The translations under genes were made by a program, and so were the position numbers. 64,000 nt of DNA from Candidatus Faecousia faecavium (GTDB taxonomy: Bacteria; Bacillota; Clostridia; Oscillospirales; Oscillospiraceae): positions 62,001-126,000 of the forward strand of contig DVGO01000056.1 of NCBI GenBank assembly GCA_018712645.1, read 5' to 3'. Positions 27,527 to 35,175 of this stretch are shown here, one piece after another (the first letter of the stretch is position 1; each line of letters opens with the position of its first letter). The notes under the pieces were generated by a model that saw only the letters and a program-made list of their open reading frames with translations, ran no database searches and was not told the DNA's origin.

Positions 27527-29437
27527 TTACTGTACCGGAGTGGTTTCCACACCGCGGAAAACGCGATACAGCACCTGACCATCCGTAAACTTCAGGCGCA
27601 TATTGACGGTGTTGGTACGGAAATTCCGTTCCTCAAAGGCCATATCTCCCACACCCATACCATAGTTGATGATATAAGTGTCCGTTTCCTCGTCAAGAAG
27701 CTCCGCCGAGCCCATGGCAGTAGAGGCATATTCCGTGGGATACTCCTGGAAACGAATGAGGTTTTTCGTTTCCTCGTCAATCCAGTAACGGCAAACCCGG
27801 GAAGTAGAATTCTGGCCGCCGGAATTGTCAAAAATGGTAAACGAACCGTCATCAAGGTAGCGCACGTCATGCTGAAGCAAACCAATCTGGCTCTGCTCCA
27901 ATCCCTGGATATCATTTCTGGCACGGCCCATAATCCACAGGATCTCCCCTGTTTCCCGGTCGATTTTCATCAAACCCACAGACCGGCAGCTAAGCAGCAG
28001 GTCGAAACTTTCGGGGTCTACCGCGATGGCATTCAAATGAATATAGTCCGTAAACACCTGCGTTGTACCGGCTGTGAATGCGGCATACTCACCTGCTGAC
28101 AGCGAAGCAGCATACAGCTGCGGATGGTCAATGGACTCCCACTGCATAATGACCTGACCATCTTTCTGCTCCTGGATAATGGCATTGACCACCTGCACCT
28201 GTGTTCCCTCCATGCCGGGGATGTTATCCACAGTGGACAGGGTAACAGACGTCAGCAGGTAATGATTATCTCCCAGAATCTTATAGTCATGGCTTTCACA
28301 GAAATAGGGCTGTTCCGTAATAGAGCCATAGGCAATGGGGCGGATATTGTCGTTGATCACCTGGAAATTTTCATCCATCAGGACAATATGGGTAAAGTAC
28401 ATTCCCCCATTGATATTCTCCACTTGTCCGGCACTTTCCGTCTGCTGATAAGCGTAACGGATGGTTCCATCGGGGTACTGGATTTTCCGGAAATTAAAGG
28501 CCATATAAGGCACCTGCTTGTACCACTTGATACGTCCCTCCGCCGACATCACAAAGATGTAGTTCTTTTGGCTTTCGGTAACGCCGTACATGCTGATCAG
28601 GTAGTCCTCGTCACTGATGCTGCTGCCGGTAATCTCATATTCCGGGAAATCTGCAGGCAGCAGTCCCTCATTCATGGTTCCGGTTACATTTTCTGCCGAA
28701 AGATTGCCCTGGTTATCCACTGTGATCTTCCACTGCGTTCCGTCCGGGCTTTCCAGAATTGCAAACTCTCCCAGCAGATTCCGGTCGCTGACTTTCAGCC
28801 CGGGAATGCTGTAATAGCCTCCGGCGATGGAAATATCCGCAATCTGCTCACCGTAGACAATCTTCAGATTGTCCGACATCTGCACAGCCATCCGAACGAA
28901 GGCAATCTCTTCATTATCCGGAACCGTGAGCACTTCTTCCCCATAGCTGTCCACCCGCTGGATAAAGTTCTTATCTGCGTCAAAATAGCATACCACATTG
29001 GTGGCAATTCCGTTTCTGGTCAGCTTCTGGCCGGCAGAGCAGGGAATCCAGTTGCTCATTACGCTTCCATTCTGGGCTTCTACTTTACTTCCGTCATAGT
29101 CGTAGAAAAAGTCCTCGCAGCCTGCCGGGTCATACAGATTTACCTGCTCTTCATAAAAGGTCACATCCTGCAGATCCCGCAGCGACAAATCCTGGTATTC
29201 CCGGAATTCCAGCAAGACCAGTGCTGAAAACACCGCCCCCACAAGCAGAAGCAGAACAACAAAAATGTTGAACAGCATTTGTCTTTTGGCCCAAATCGAT
29301 TTTACCACAGCGCTGTTTCGAAACTTGCAGCAAAGCAGCACAATGGCAGCTACGCCAACAGCTGCCGCTGCCAACAGCCACAGCAGCGTATCAAAGTGGG
29401 CCCAAACCTTTTCAAAAAACGTGATCAGTACATCCAT
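27527..29437 (-). CDS. Membrane-anchored arylsulfotransferase (ASST)-like protein
   Basis: Resembles bacterial PAPS-independent aryl-sulfate sulfotransferases, six-bladed propellers that transfer sulfate between phenolic compounds. Two membrane segments lie at residues about 17-37 and 52-73, followed by an extracytoplasmic N-terminal domain and the propeller. Candidate catalytic residues of the family are visible: His in ESHDYKI (near 382), His in DYIHLNAIA (near 465), Arg in LLSCRSVG (near 484) and His in LLQHDVRYL (near 522). Length of 636 residues is close to the family plus anchor. No DsbA/DsbB-like partner adjoins it. It could act on dietary or host sulfated phenolics; the substrate is unknown. 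Confidence 0.82.
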   Translation of the reverse strand: MDVLITFFEKVWAHFDTLLWLLAAAAVGVAAIVLLCCKFRNSAVVKSIWAKRQMLFNIFVVLLLLVGAVFSALVLLEFREYQDLSLRDLQDVTFYEEQVNLYDPAGCEDFFYDYDGSKVEAQNGSVMSNWIPCSAGQKLTRNGIATNVVCYFDADKNFIQRVDSYGEEVLTVPDNEEIAFVRMAVQMSDNLKIVYGEQIADISIAGGYYSIPGLKVSDRNLLGEFAILESPDGTQWKITVDNQGNLSAENVTGTMNEGLLPADFPEYEITGSSISDEDYLISMYGVTESQKNYIFVMSAEGRIKWYKQVPYMAFNFRKIQYPDGTIRYAYQQTESAGQVENINGGMYFTHIVLMDENFQVINDNIRPIAYGSITEQPYFCESHDYKILGDNHYLLTSVTLSTVDNIPGMEGTQVQVVNAIIQEQKDGQVIMQWESIDHPQLYAASLSAGEYAAFTAGTTQVFTDYIHLNAIAVDPESFDLLLSCRSVGLMKIDRETGEILWIMGRARNDIQGLEQSQIGLLQHDVRYLDDGSFTIFDNSGGQNSTSRVCRYWIDEETKNLIRFQEYPTEYASTAMGSAELLDEETDTYIINYGMGVGDMAFEERNFRTNTVNMRLKFTDGQVLYRVFRGVETTPVQ

Positions 29438-29467
29438 CTTTTCTTTCTCTCCTTAGCAAAAGCAGAC

Positions 29468-30133
29468 TCAGTTTTCTGCTTTTCCGGCCTGCTGCCCTTT
29501 TTCTTCCTTGATCTGGGCTTTCAGGTGAACGGACAGTACCGCCAGAGACGTGGCCATGTTCTCGTTCTGCACCAGAATTCCGGGAGGAACATCCAGATGG
29601 GTAGGGGCAAAGTTCCAGATGGCCTTGATGCCTCCGGCGATCAGCTGATCTGCCACGCTCTGGGCATGCTCCGCAGGAACGGTGATAATGCCCATCAGCA
29701 CCTTATGGGTGCGGCAGAACTGCTCCAGCTTGGCAACATTGTAGACGGGCTTGCCTTCCTCGGTGCGGGACATTTTGGGATTGGCATCGAACGCCGCCAG
29801 AATGTTCAGACCGTATTCGTCAAAGCCGCTGTAGGCCATCAGCGCCTGTCCCAGCTTGCCTGCACCGATGAGAATGGCATCGGTGGTGTTGTCATAGCCC
29901 AGAAACTGCTCAATATCATCAATCAGCGCCTCCCGCTGGTAGCCGATTTTGGGCCGTCCTCCATCGGAAACCATGGCCAGGTCCTTGCGCACCTGCACCT
30001 CGCCCATGCCCAGCGCATTGGCCAGAGCCGTGGCAGAAATATGGGGTGCAGACCCTTCCGGCATGTTTTTCAGATATGCCAAATATCCGGGCAGCCGTTT
30101 CAACACGGATTTTGATATCTTCTTGCTTTCCAT
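29468..30133 (-). CDS. rex: Redox-sensing transcriptional repressor Rex
   Basis: Represses fermentation and respiration genes when the NADH/NAD ratio is low. The N-terminal winged helix spans residues about 1-80 (SKSVLKRLPGYLAYL, ISATALANALGMGEVQVRKDL). A Rossmann domain follows with ILIGAGKLGQAL at 88-99. The C-terminal swapped helix is VHLKAQIKEEKG. The protein is 221 residues. Its promoter is embedded in a very large perfect palindrome (30155-30194), so it is probably autoregulated or controlled by another factor. Confidence 0.95.
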   Translation of the reverse strand: MESKKISKSVLKRLPGYLAYLKNMPEGSAPHISATALANALGMGEVQVRKDLAMVSDGGRPKIGYQREALIDDIEQFLGYDNTTDAILIGAGKLGQALMAYSGFDEYGLNILAAFDANPKMSRTEEGKPVYNVAKLEQFCRTHKVLMGIITVPAEHAQSVADQLIAGGIKAIWNFAPTHLDVPPGILVQNENMATSLAVLSVHLKAQIKEEKGQQAGKAEN

Positions 30134-30154
30134 AACAACCTCGCGTCCATTCGA

Positions 30155-30194
30155 TATGTTATAATCGATAAATTTCCATATCGATTATAACATA
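30155..30194. promoter_or_regulatory. Large perfect inverted repeat at the rex promoter
   Basis: TATGTTATAATCGATA (30155-30170) and its exact complement TATCGATTATAACATA (30179-30194) flank 8 bp. One arm covers the minus-strand -10 box and the other lies just downstream of the start. It does not match the usual Rex site (TTGTTAA-type arms), so the binding protein is uncertain. Confidence 0.75.
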
Positions 30195-30212
30195 CTGTTT
30201 GGGCAAAATCAA
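30184..30212 (-). promoter_or_regulatory. Sigma-A promoter for rex
   Basis: Minus strand: -35 TTGATT (overlapping the sigE stop region), 17-nt spacer, -10 TATAAT, which lies within the inverted repeat. Confidence 0.7.
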
Positions 30213-30916
30213 GCACAGCTGGTTTGCCGTAGGAACTCTTTTTTCAGTCGCTGCATAATCCGCTTTTCCAATCTGGAGATGTAAGACTGGGAAATTCCCA
30301 TCTTTTGGGCCACTTCTTTCTGGGTCAGTTCCTTCCGCCCTTCCAGCCCGAACCGCATCAAAATGATCTCCCGCTCCCGCTCCGGCAGTTCCCGCAGAGC
30401 CTGGCGCAGAACACACAGATCCACGTCATCTTCCAGCGGGCGCAGGATCATGTCTTCCTCGGTACCCAGAATATCCGACAGCAGCAATTCGTTTCCGTCG
30501 CAGTCCATATTGATGGGTTCATCCAGGGAAACCTCCGCTTTCTGATTGGAAGTTTTCCGGATGTACATCAGGATTTCATTTTCAATGCACCGGGAAGCGT
30601 AGGTCGCCAGTTTGATTTTCTTGTCCAGGCGATAGGTTCCGATAGCCTTAATCAGGCCGATGGTGCCAATGGAAATCAGATCTTCCAGGTTGATTCCCGT
30701 ATTTTCAAATCGGCGGGCTATGTAAACCACCAGACGCAGGTTGTGCTCCACCAGCTGCTGCTTGGCCTTTTCGTCTCCCTGCTCCAGCCGCTGCAGGGCA
30801 TCCTGCTCCTGATCCCCTTTCAGCGGAGGCGGCAGCACATCACTGCCCCCAATGTAGAAAATCCCCTGATCCCGGAAAAGTCCCAATTTCTTCAGCAGTT
30901 CCAGCCAAAATTTCAT
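30209..30916 (-). CDS. sigE: Sporulation sigma factor SigE (pro-sigma-E)
   Basis: Mother-cell sigma factor activated after asymmetric division. The N-terminal pro-sequence ([14 protein letters not shown]) leads into [12 protein letters not shown], as in Bacillus pro-sigma-E, where SpoIIGA cleaves. Region 2 has [20 protein letters not shown] and the core sequence [16 protein letters not shown]; region 4 ends with [14 protein letters not shown] start at ATG 30916, with AAGGAGG upstream, giving 235 residues. It lies 23 bp after spoIIGA, the classical pair, and indicates that the organism can sporulate or descends from one that could. Confidence 0.95.
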   Translation of the reverse strand: MKFWLELLKKLGLFRDQGIFYIGGSDVLPPPLKGDQEQDALQRLEQGDEKAKQQLVEHNLRLVVYIARRFENTGINLEDLISIGTIGLIKAIGTYRLDKKIKLATYASRCIENEILMYIRKTSNQKAEVSLDEPINMDCDGNELLLSDILGTEEDMILRPLEDDVDLCVLRQALRELPEREREIILMRFGLEGRKELTQKEVAQKMGISQSYISRLEKRIMQRLKKEFLRQTSCA

Positions 30917-30939
30917 AAAGTTCCTCCTTTTCTCCACAA

Positions 30940-31704
30940 TTACCCCACTGCTACCAATGCCTGATATCCGCCGTCCAAGCCTTCCGGCGCAAAAGCCACC
31001 ACCGCACTTTGTACCCGATCTCCGATTTTCACCTGCTCCAGCCGCAAGGCCAGGAGCATGCCGCAGTTTTGCCCCACCGCCCGGTAGGGCACCAGCCGCA
31101 GTCCGGAAATGGGGTGCTGGGCCAGGGTTTCCAGAGGTTTCTGGAATTGGCTTTCCCCCATTCCCGTCAGCCGCTGCCCCACTTTGGCCGATACCACCAG
31201 CACCGGTTCCCCGGAAATGGGGTCACGAAGGGTGTTTCCGGAATCCCGCAAGGCAATTACACTGGCAGTCTGTCCGCCGTAGGTCAGGGTGATGGGTATG
31301 TATTCCTGGCCGCCCACTCTGTCTCCAAAAGCGATCCGGCACAGCAGCCACAGGCCGCCGGCGCAGAGAATCAGCGTCACCATGCTGCCCCGCTGGAAAT
31401 TCAGGGCAATCCCCCCCAGAGCCATGCTCAGCAGAATGAAAACCCCGCCCCGTTTCAGTGCGCTGCAGCTGCATCCAAAGGCAATCACGCTCATCAGCCC
31501 CAGACTCACCAGCCGCCAAAGAAGGCTCCCCAGAAAGCGAAATCCCGGCAGCATACACCCGCCGCTGTAGAGCCCTCCCAGCAAGGCAGCCACAGCGCAG
31601 CGCTTTGCCGACAGGGGAAAACCGGAAAGCCGATTTGTCCCCAGAAGCAGAAGAAAATCCACCAAAAAGTTGAGAATTACCACCAAATCCAGGTAAACTT
31701 CCAT
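30940..31704 (-). CDS. spoIIGA: Sigma-E processing peptidase SpoIIGA
   Basis: Membrane aspartic protease that cleaves pro-sigma-E in response to forespore SpoIIR. The N-terminal half has about five membrane segments ([19 protein letters not shown] and following). The C-terminal half carries the aspartic protease motif [18 protein letters not shown] near residue 170. I start at ATG 31704, where GGAGG lies just upstream, giving 254 residues, slightly shorter than the Bacillus protein. A possible -10 (TATACT, minus strand at 31734-31739) lies 30 bp ahead, but no matching -35, which would fit Spo0A activation. Confidence 0.93.
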   Translation of the reverse strand: MEVYLDLVVILNFLVDFLLLLGTNRLSGFPLSAKRCAVAALLGGLYSGGCMLPGFRFLGSLLWRLVSLGLMSVIAFGCSCSALKRGGVFILLSMALGGIALNFQRGSMVTLILCAGGLWLLCRIAFGDRVGGQEYIPITLTYGGQTASVIALRDSGNTLRDPISGEPVLVVSAKVGQRLTGMGESQFQKPLETLAQHPISGLRLVPYRAVGQNCGMLLALRLEQVKIGDRVQSAVVAFAPEGLDGGYQALVAVG

Positions 31705-31836
31705 GCGCTCGCCTCCCCATTCGGTATGCACCCAGTATAGCCCGGCGACGCAAAAAAGTCGGTCGCATCCGTGTCCCGGTTTCGGCGCAAGTTCAGGCAA
31801 AGGGAGGCTACTTTCCCGGCAATCCGGGCTGTTGTA

Positions 31837-31865
31837 CAAAAAACCTCCGACATAATCAGTCGGAG
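31837..31865 (-). terminator. Intrinsic terminator after the DUF951 gene
   Basis: Minus strand: CTCCGAC stem with GTCGGAG, loop of 7, then GTTTTTT. The stem begins inside the DUF951 coding sequence and the stop codon lies in the loop/stem region, so translation reaching the end could disturb its folding. Confidence 0.88.
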
Positions 31866-32047
31866 ATTTCCTTGCGTTCAATGGAACGGATATTTTTTTC
31901 TGCTTTGAATCGGGGGGTCATCAGTTCGTGACCGCAGCCCAGGCACCGCAGCCGAAAGTCCGCACCGGTGCGCAGCACCAGCCAGCGCTTTTCTCCACAG
32001 GGGTGGGCCTTTTTCATCAGCAGCACATCCCCTACCCGCACATCCAT
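31856..32047 (-). CDS. DUF951 family protein
   Basis: A small basic protein of 63 residues, typical of DUF951. It starts MDVRVGDVLLMKKAHPCG and contains RLRCLGCGHELM, a Cys-x2-Cys that may bind zinc or nucleic acid. Function unknown; family members often sit near rarA, parB or ychF genes. The ATG is 2 bp after the rarA stop, with AGGAGG inside the rarA end, so it is translationally coupled to rarA. Confidence 0.88.
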   Translation of the reverse strand: MDVRVGDVLLMKKAHPCGEKRWLVLRTGADFRLRCLGCGHELMTPRFKAEKNIRSIERKEISD

Positions 32048-32049
32048 GG

Positions 32050-33321
32050 TCAGCCCTCCTTTTTGATGGCGTCCCAATACTGTTTGGCTGCCTGTTCCAG
32101 CTTATTGGGGCCGTATTCGTAGTAGTGGGTTCCCACCAGTTCATCCGGCAGATACTGCTGGCGAACCCAGTGGTTGGGATAGTCATGGGGGTACAGATAG
32201 CCCTGTTCCCGTTCCATGGTATAAGAATCCGCATGGACATTCTGCAAATGCCGGGGGAAGTCCCCGGATTTTCCCTTCCGCACGTCGGAAATTGCCATAT
32301 CCAGGGCAATGTGTCCGGAATTGGACTTGGGTGAAGTGGCCATCAGCACCGCCGCGTCTCCCAGAGGAATCCGGGCTTCCGGCATTCCCAGCTTCAAGGC
32401 CATATCCACGCAGGCGTTGACGATGGGAATAATCATGGGATAGGCCAGCCCCACATCCTCGGCGGCTATAACCATCAGACGGCGGCAGGCGGACTGCATC
32501 TGCCCGGCCTCCAGCAATCGTGCCAGGTAATGGCAGGCAGCATCCGGGTCGGAACCACGGATGGATTTTTGCAGAGCTGAGAGCAGGTCATAGTGATTGT
32601 CTCCATCCCGGTCAGCCCGGAGGGCGCTTTTCTGGGTAACGTCTTTGGCGTCTTCCAGGGTCAGGGGCAGTGTTTCCCCTTCCGGCCTTCCAGCGGAGAA
32701 CAGAACCTCCACCGCATTCATGGCCTTGCGCAGGTCACCGCCACAGGCACCGGCAATGTATTCCAGCGCCCCCTCCTCCGGCACCGCCGTCAGTGCTGTG
32801 CGCTGCTCCATAAAGGCAACCGCCCGGCGCACCGCCTGCAAAGCCGCAGCGGCGGAAATCTGCTTGAACTCAAACACCGTCGACCGGCTCAGAATGGCGT
32901 TGAACACATAGAAATATGGATTTTCCGTGGTGGAGGCAATCAGAGTGATCTTGCCGTTTTCAATGTGCTCCAGCAGAGACTGCTGCTGCTTTTTGTTGAA
33001 GGACTGAATCTCGTCCAGGTACAGCAGCACCCCGTTGGGGGCCAGAAAGGTATCCAGCTGGGAGACAATTTCCTTGATATCCCCGGTGGAGGCAGTGGTG
33101 GCGTTGAGCTTGTACAGCGTCCGGTTGGTCTGTTTGGCGATGATATTGGCAACGGTGGTTTTCCCCGTACCGCTGGGGCCGTAAAAGACCATGTTGGGAA
33201 TCTTCCCAGAGTCGATGAGCCGGCGCAGTACGGCATCCTTCCCCAAAATATGCTCCTGGCCGTAGACTTCATCCAATGTCTGCGGGCGAAGCAAATCCGC
33301 AAGTGGTTGGTACATAGGCAT
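32050..33321 (-). CDS. rarA: Replication-associated recombination protein A (AAA+ ATPase)
   Basis: Clamp-loader-like AAA+ ATPase of the RarA/MgsA/WRNIP1 family acting at stalled replication forks. The N-terminus has DEVYGQEHILG, Walker A GPSGTGKTT near residue 50, Walker B LLYLDEIQSFNK near 100 and STTENPYF (sensor 1). The C-terminal MgsA domain includes EDVGLAYPMI and LGDAAVLMATSPKSN. Length of 423 residues is standard. An extended -10 promoter (TGCTATAAT) lies upstream at 33345-33350. Confidence 0.95.
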   Translation of the reverse strand: MPMYQPLADLLRPQTLDEVYGQEHILGKDAVLRRLIDSGKIPNMVFYGPSGTGKTTVANIIAKQTNRTLYKLNATTASTGDIKEIVSQLDTFLAPNGVLLYLDEIQSFNKKQQQSLLEHIENGKITLIASTTENPYFYVFNAILSRSTVFEFKQISAAAALQAVRRAVAFMEQRTALTAVPEEGALEYIAGACGGDLRKAMNAVEVLFSAGRPEGETLPLTLEDAKDVTQKSALRADRDGDNHYDLLSALQKSIRGSDPDAACHYLARLLEAGQMQSACRRLMVIAAEDVGLAYPMIIPIVNACVDMALKLGMPEARIPLGDAAVLMATSPKSNSGHIALDMAISDVRKGKSGDFPRHLQNVHADSYTMEREQGYLYPHDYPNHWVRQQYLPDELVGTHYYEYGPNKLEQAAKQYWDAIKKEG

Positions 33322-33344
33322 CTACCTTTTCCTGTTTTTTGTCT

Positions 33345-33373
33345 ATTATAGCACACCTTTTCCAAAATTGCAC
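33345..33373 (-). promoter_or_regulatory. Extended -10 promoter for rarA
   Basis: Minus strand: weak -35 GTGCAA, 17-nt spacer, -10 TATAAT preceded by TGC (extended -10). Confidence 0.65.
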
Positions 33374-33460
33374 CCTTGAGAATGACATCTGAGCGCTGCT
33401 GTAATCCTTTGCTTCATTTATCGTAATAGTAAAATTTTTTAGATTTTAAGTAATATATAC

Positions 33461-33489
33461 TTGACTTTTAGAAAATTATAAACTATAAT
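33461..33489 (+). promoter_or_regulatory. Strong sigma-A promoter for the XRE regulator
   Basis: -35 TTGACT, 17-nt spacer, -10 TATAAT in an A+T-rich stretch, 24 bp before the ATG. Confidence 0.85.
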
Positions 33490-33512
33490 TCATTTAGAAA
33501 GGAGGCAATGTC

Positions 33513-33728
33513 ATGGCAAAAAACCTTGCGTTGAAACTTGCTCGTGTACAAAAAGACCTCACACAGAAAGATCTGGCAGAAATCGTTGGCGTGTCCCGTC
33601 AAACCATCAACGCCATCGAAAAAGGGGAATATAACCCTACCATCAAGCTCTGTCGGAAGCTATGTCGGGTCCTGGGAAAAAGTCTGGATGAACTGTTTGG
33701 GGAGGATGATGAAAATGAAGAAGACTGA
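33513..33728 (+). CDS. XRE-family helix-turn-helix regulator (small)
   Basis: A 71-residue single-domain Cro/C1-type DNA-binding protein: LKLARVQKDLTQKDLAEIVG, with the recognition helix SRQTINAIEKGEYNPT, then CRVLGKSLDELFG and an acidic tail. Such stand-alone proteins commonly pair with a membrane protein encoded next door, and here the next gene overlaps it by 14 bp. Likely controls its own operon. RBS AAGGAGG precedes the ATG. Confidence 0.93.
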   Translation: MAKNLALKLARVQKDLTQKDLAEIVGVSRQTINAIEKGEYNPTIKLCRKLCRVLGKSLDELFGEDDENEED

Positions 33729-34167
33729 ATCGCAATTGGATGAAATGCAGGAGCAGAAGCTGCTGAAAACTGAGCATACCAGCTTCTGGCTGGCTTTCTG
33801 GGGTCTGGTAGCCGCCATTCTGGTTCAAAGCGCCCTCTACCCTGGCGACCTACGAGCTCTGGCAGGAGAATTTGTAGTTCTTTTCCTGTGCTCCGGCTAT
33901 CTGCTGCTGGGCTGCATCAAAAACGGAATCTGGGATCGGAAGCTCAAACCGAACTGGCAAACCAACCTGAAGATGAGTCTGCTGGCAGGCTGCCTGTTCG
34001 GACTGTTTCAGGCAGTGCGGGTGTATCTGCAGTTTCACCTGCTCCTGGGTGCGGCAGTGGTGCTTGTCCTGACTGCCCTGTTCACAACCGGGCTCTGCTT
34101 TGCGGCTGTGCAAATCGCTGCCGTTCTCACGAAAAAGCGCAAGCAGCACCTGGAAAACGAAGAATAA
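33715..34167 (+). CDS. Membrane protein (DUF6773-like)
   Basis: A 150-residue protein with four hydrophobic segments (residues about 25-43, 49-67, 88-105 and 112-132) and charged N- and C-termini. It resembles the small membrane proteins coupled to XRE regulators in clostridia; I assign DUF6773 tentatively. I start at ATG 33715, 9 nt after GGGGAGG, within the end of the regulator gene; ATG 33709 is also possible. No enzymatic motif. It may sense a membrane signal for the regulator, which is inference. Confidence 0.78.
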   Translation: MKKTESQLDEMQEQKLLKTEHTSFWLAFWGLVAAILVQSALYPGDLRALAGEFVVLFLCSGYLLLGCIKNGIWDRKLKPNWQTNLKMSLLAGCLFGLFQAVRVYLQFHLLLGAAVVLVLTALFTTGLCFAAVQIAAVLTKKRKQHLENEE

Positions 34168-34169
34168 AA

Positions 34170-34218
34170 ATTGCCCTCCTGTCCGGGAAACTCCCAGGCA
34201 GGAGGGCAATGTTTTGTT
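34170..34218 (+). terminator. Bidirectional intrinsic terminator
   Basis: 12-bp stem ATTGCCCTCCTG/CAGGAGGGCAAT with GTTTTGTT on the plus strand and TTTTTATT on the minus strand. It ends the XRE operon and the convergent GTPase operon. Confidence 0.9.
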
Positions 34219-34228
34219 ATAGGATTCT

Positions 34229-35173
34229 TTAGAACGTTGCCACATCCGGGTCAGCAGGCTCAGCGCCTTTGACCACTTCCAGGGCTGTCAGGATGGGGCC
34301 TACTTCGCCTTTGTACAGGGGGTGCTTCTCGGCGCTGATTTTCGCCGTGACCATCACCCAGCTCCGGGATTCCAGGGTGGCCGCCTGGTCGTACCGGCAG
34401 GGAATGCCGCAGAACTGGATATCCTCCACGCAGCAGGTCATCACAAACCGGCCCGGGGCAAACATGCCGTTCTTATCCCGGCGGAGCATGGCAACCTGTG
34501 CTTTGAAGCAGACGGTTTTGCCGTTGTACTTGTCCGGTTCTTCCGACACATCCCGGTACCACAGGGCATAATCCTCATCCTTGACCTGAATCACCGGAGC
34601 ATTGATGTCAAAGGGCAGCGGGTCTTCGATGTCGTCAAAGGAGGTGGTGCCATCGGTGTAATCATACAGAATGTCAATCCGGCGGCTGGCGGCACGGGCC
34701 AGCTTATGGAAGGGCATCACGTCGGCGCCGGGAGTCAGCCGGTTGAACACCACCATCTGGGCGCCCACCAGCTTGTCCATCACCAGATTGCGCATGTTGG
34801 CGTTGTAGGTCATAATGGTGGTGGAGTCGGCAAACATGACTTCCTGAGCCACCACCCAGTTTTCCGGGAAGCGCATGTACAGGTCGCCTACCTGCTGCAT
34901 ACCGTTCAGCTCTGCCACCACCCGCTGGGCTTTGTACTTTTTCTGCAAAGCCTGCAGCTCCTTGGCCGTGACGGTCTGCTGATCCAGTACTTCCAGGTAG
35001 ACATTCTGATGGGGATAAGTGGAAAAGTCGTACTCTTCCTCCCCCTCTTCAAACACCAGAAGTAAGGTCCGCTCCCCGGCATTGAACCGGGGATCTTCCA
35101 AAGTCTCCTGGATGAATTTGGTCTTTCCGGAATCCAGAAATCCCGTAAAGGAATAGACAGGAATCTGTACCAT
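34229..35173 (-). CDS. G3E/CobW-type GTPase fused to a TIGR03943/DUF1980-like domain
   Basis: A 314-residue two-part protein. Residues about 1-195 are P-loop NTPase of the SIMIBI G3E type, with Walker A GFLDSGKT at 11-18 and an NRLTPG base-recognition segment near 160. Unlike its neighbour it lacks the CxCC metal motif. Residues about 205-300 resemble the C-terminal domain of YcgQ/TIGR03943 proteins (GKTVCFKAQVAML, GRFVMTCCVEDIQFCGIPC, WVMVTAKI), with a Cys-Cys pair. YcgQ normally partners a YcgR permease. The gene begins 2 bp after the COG0523 gene, so the pair is co-transcribed. A role in metal handling is inferred; the ligand is unknown. Confidence 0.8.
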   Translation of the reverse strand: MVQIPVYSFTGFLDSGKTKFIQETLEDPRFNAGERTLLLVFEEGEEEYDFSTYPHQNVYLEVLDQQTVTAKELQALQKKYKAQRVVAELNGMQQVGDLYMRFPENWVVAQEVMFADSTTIMTYNANMRNLVMDKLVGAQMVVFNRLTPGADVMPFHKLARAASRRIDILYDYTDGTTSFDDIEDPLPFDINAPVIQVKDEDYALWYRDVSEEPDKYNGKTVCFKAQVAMLRRDKNGMFAPGRFVMTCCVEDIQFCGIPCRYDQAATLESRSWVMVTAKISAEKHPLYKGEVGPILTALEVVKGAEPADPDVATF

Positions 35174-35175
35174 GC

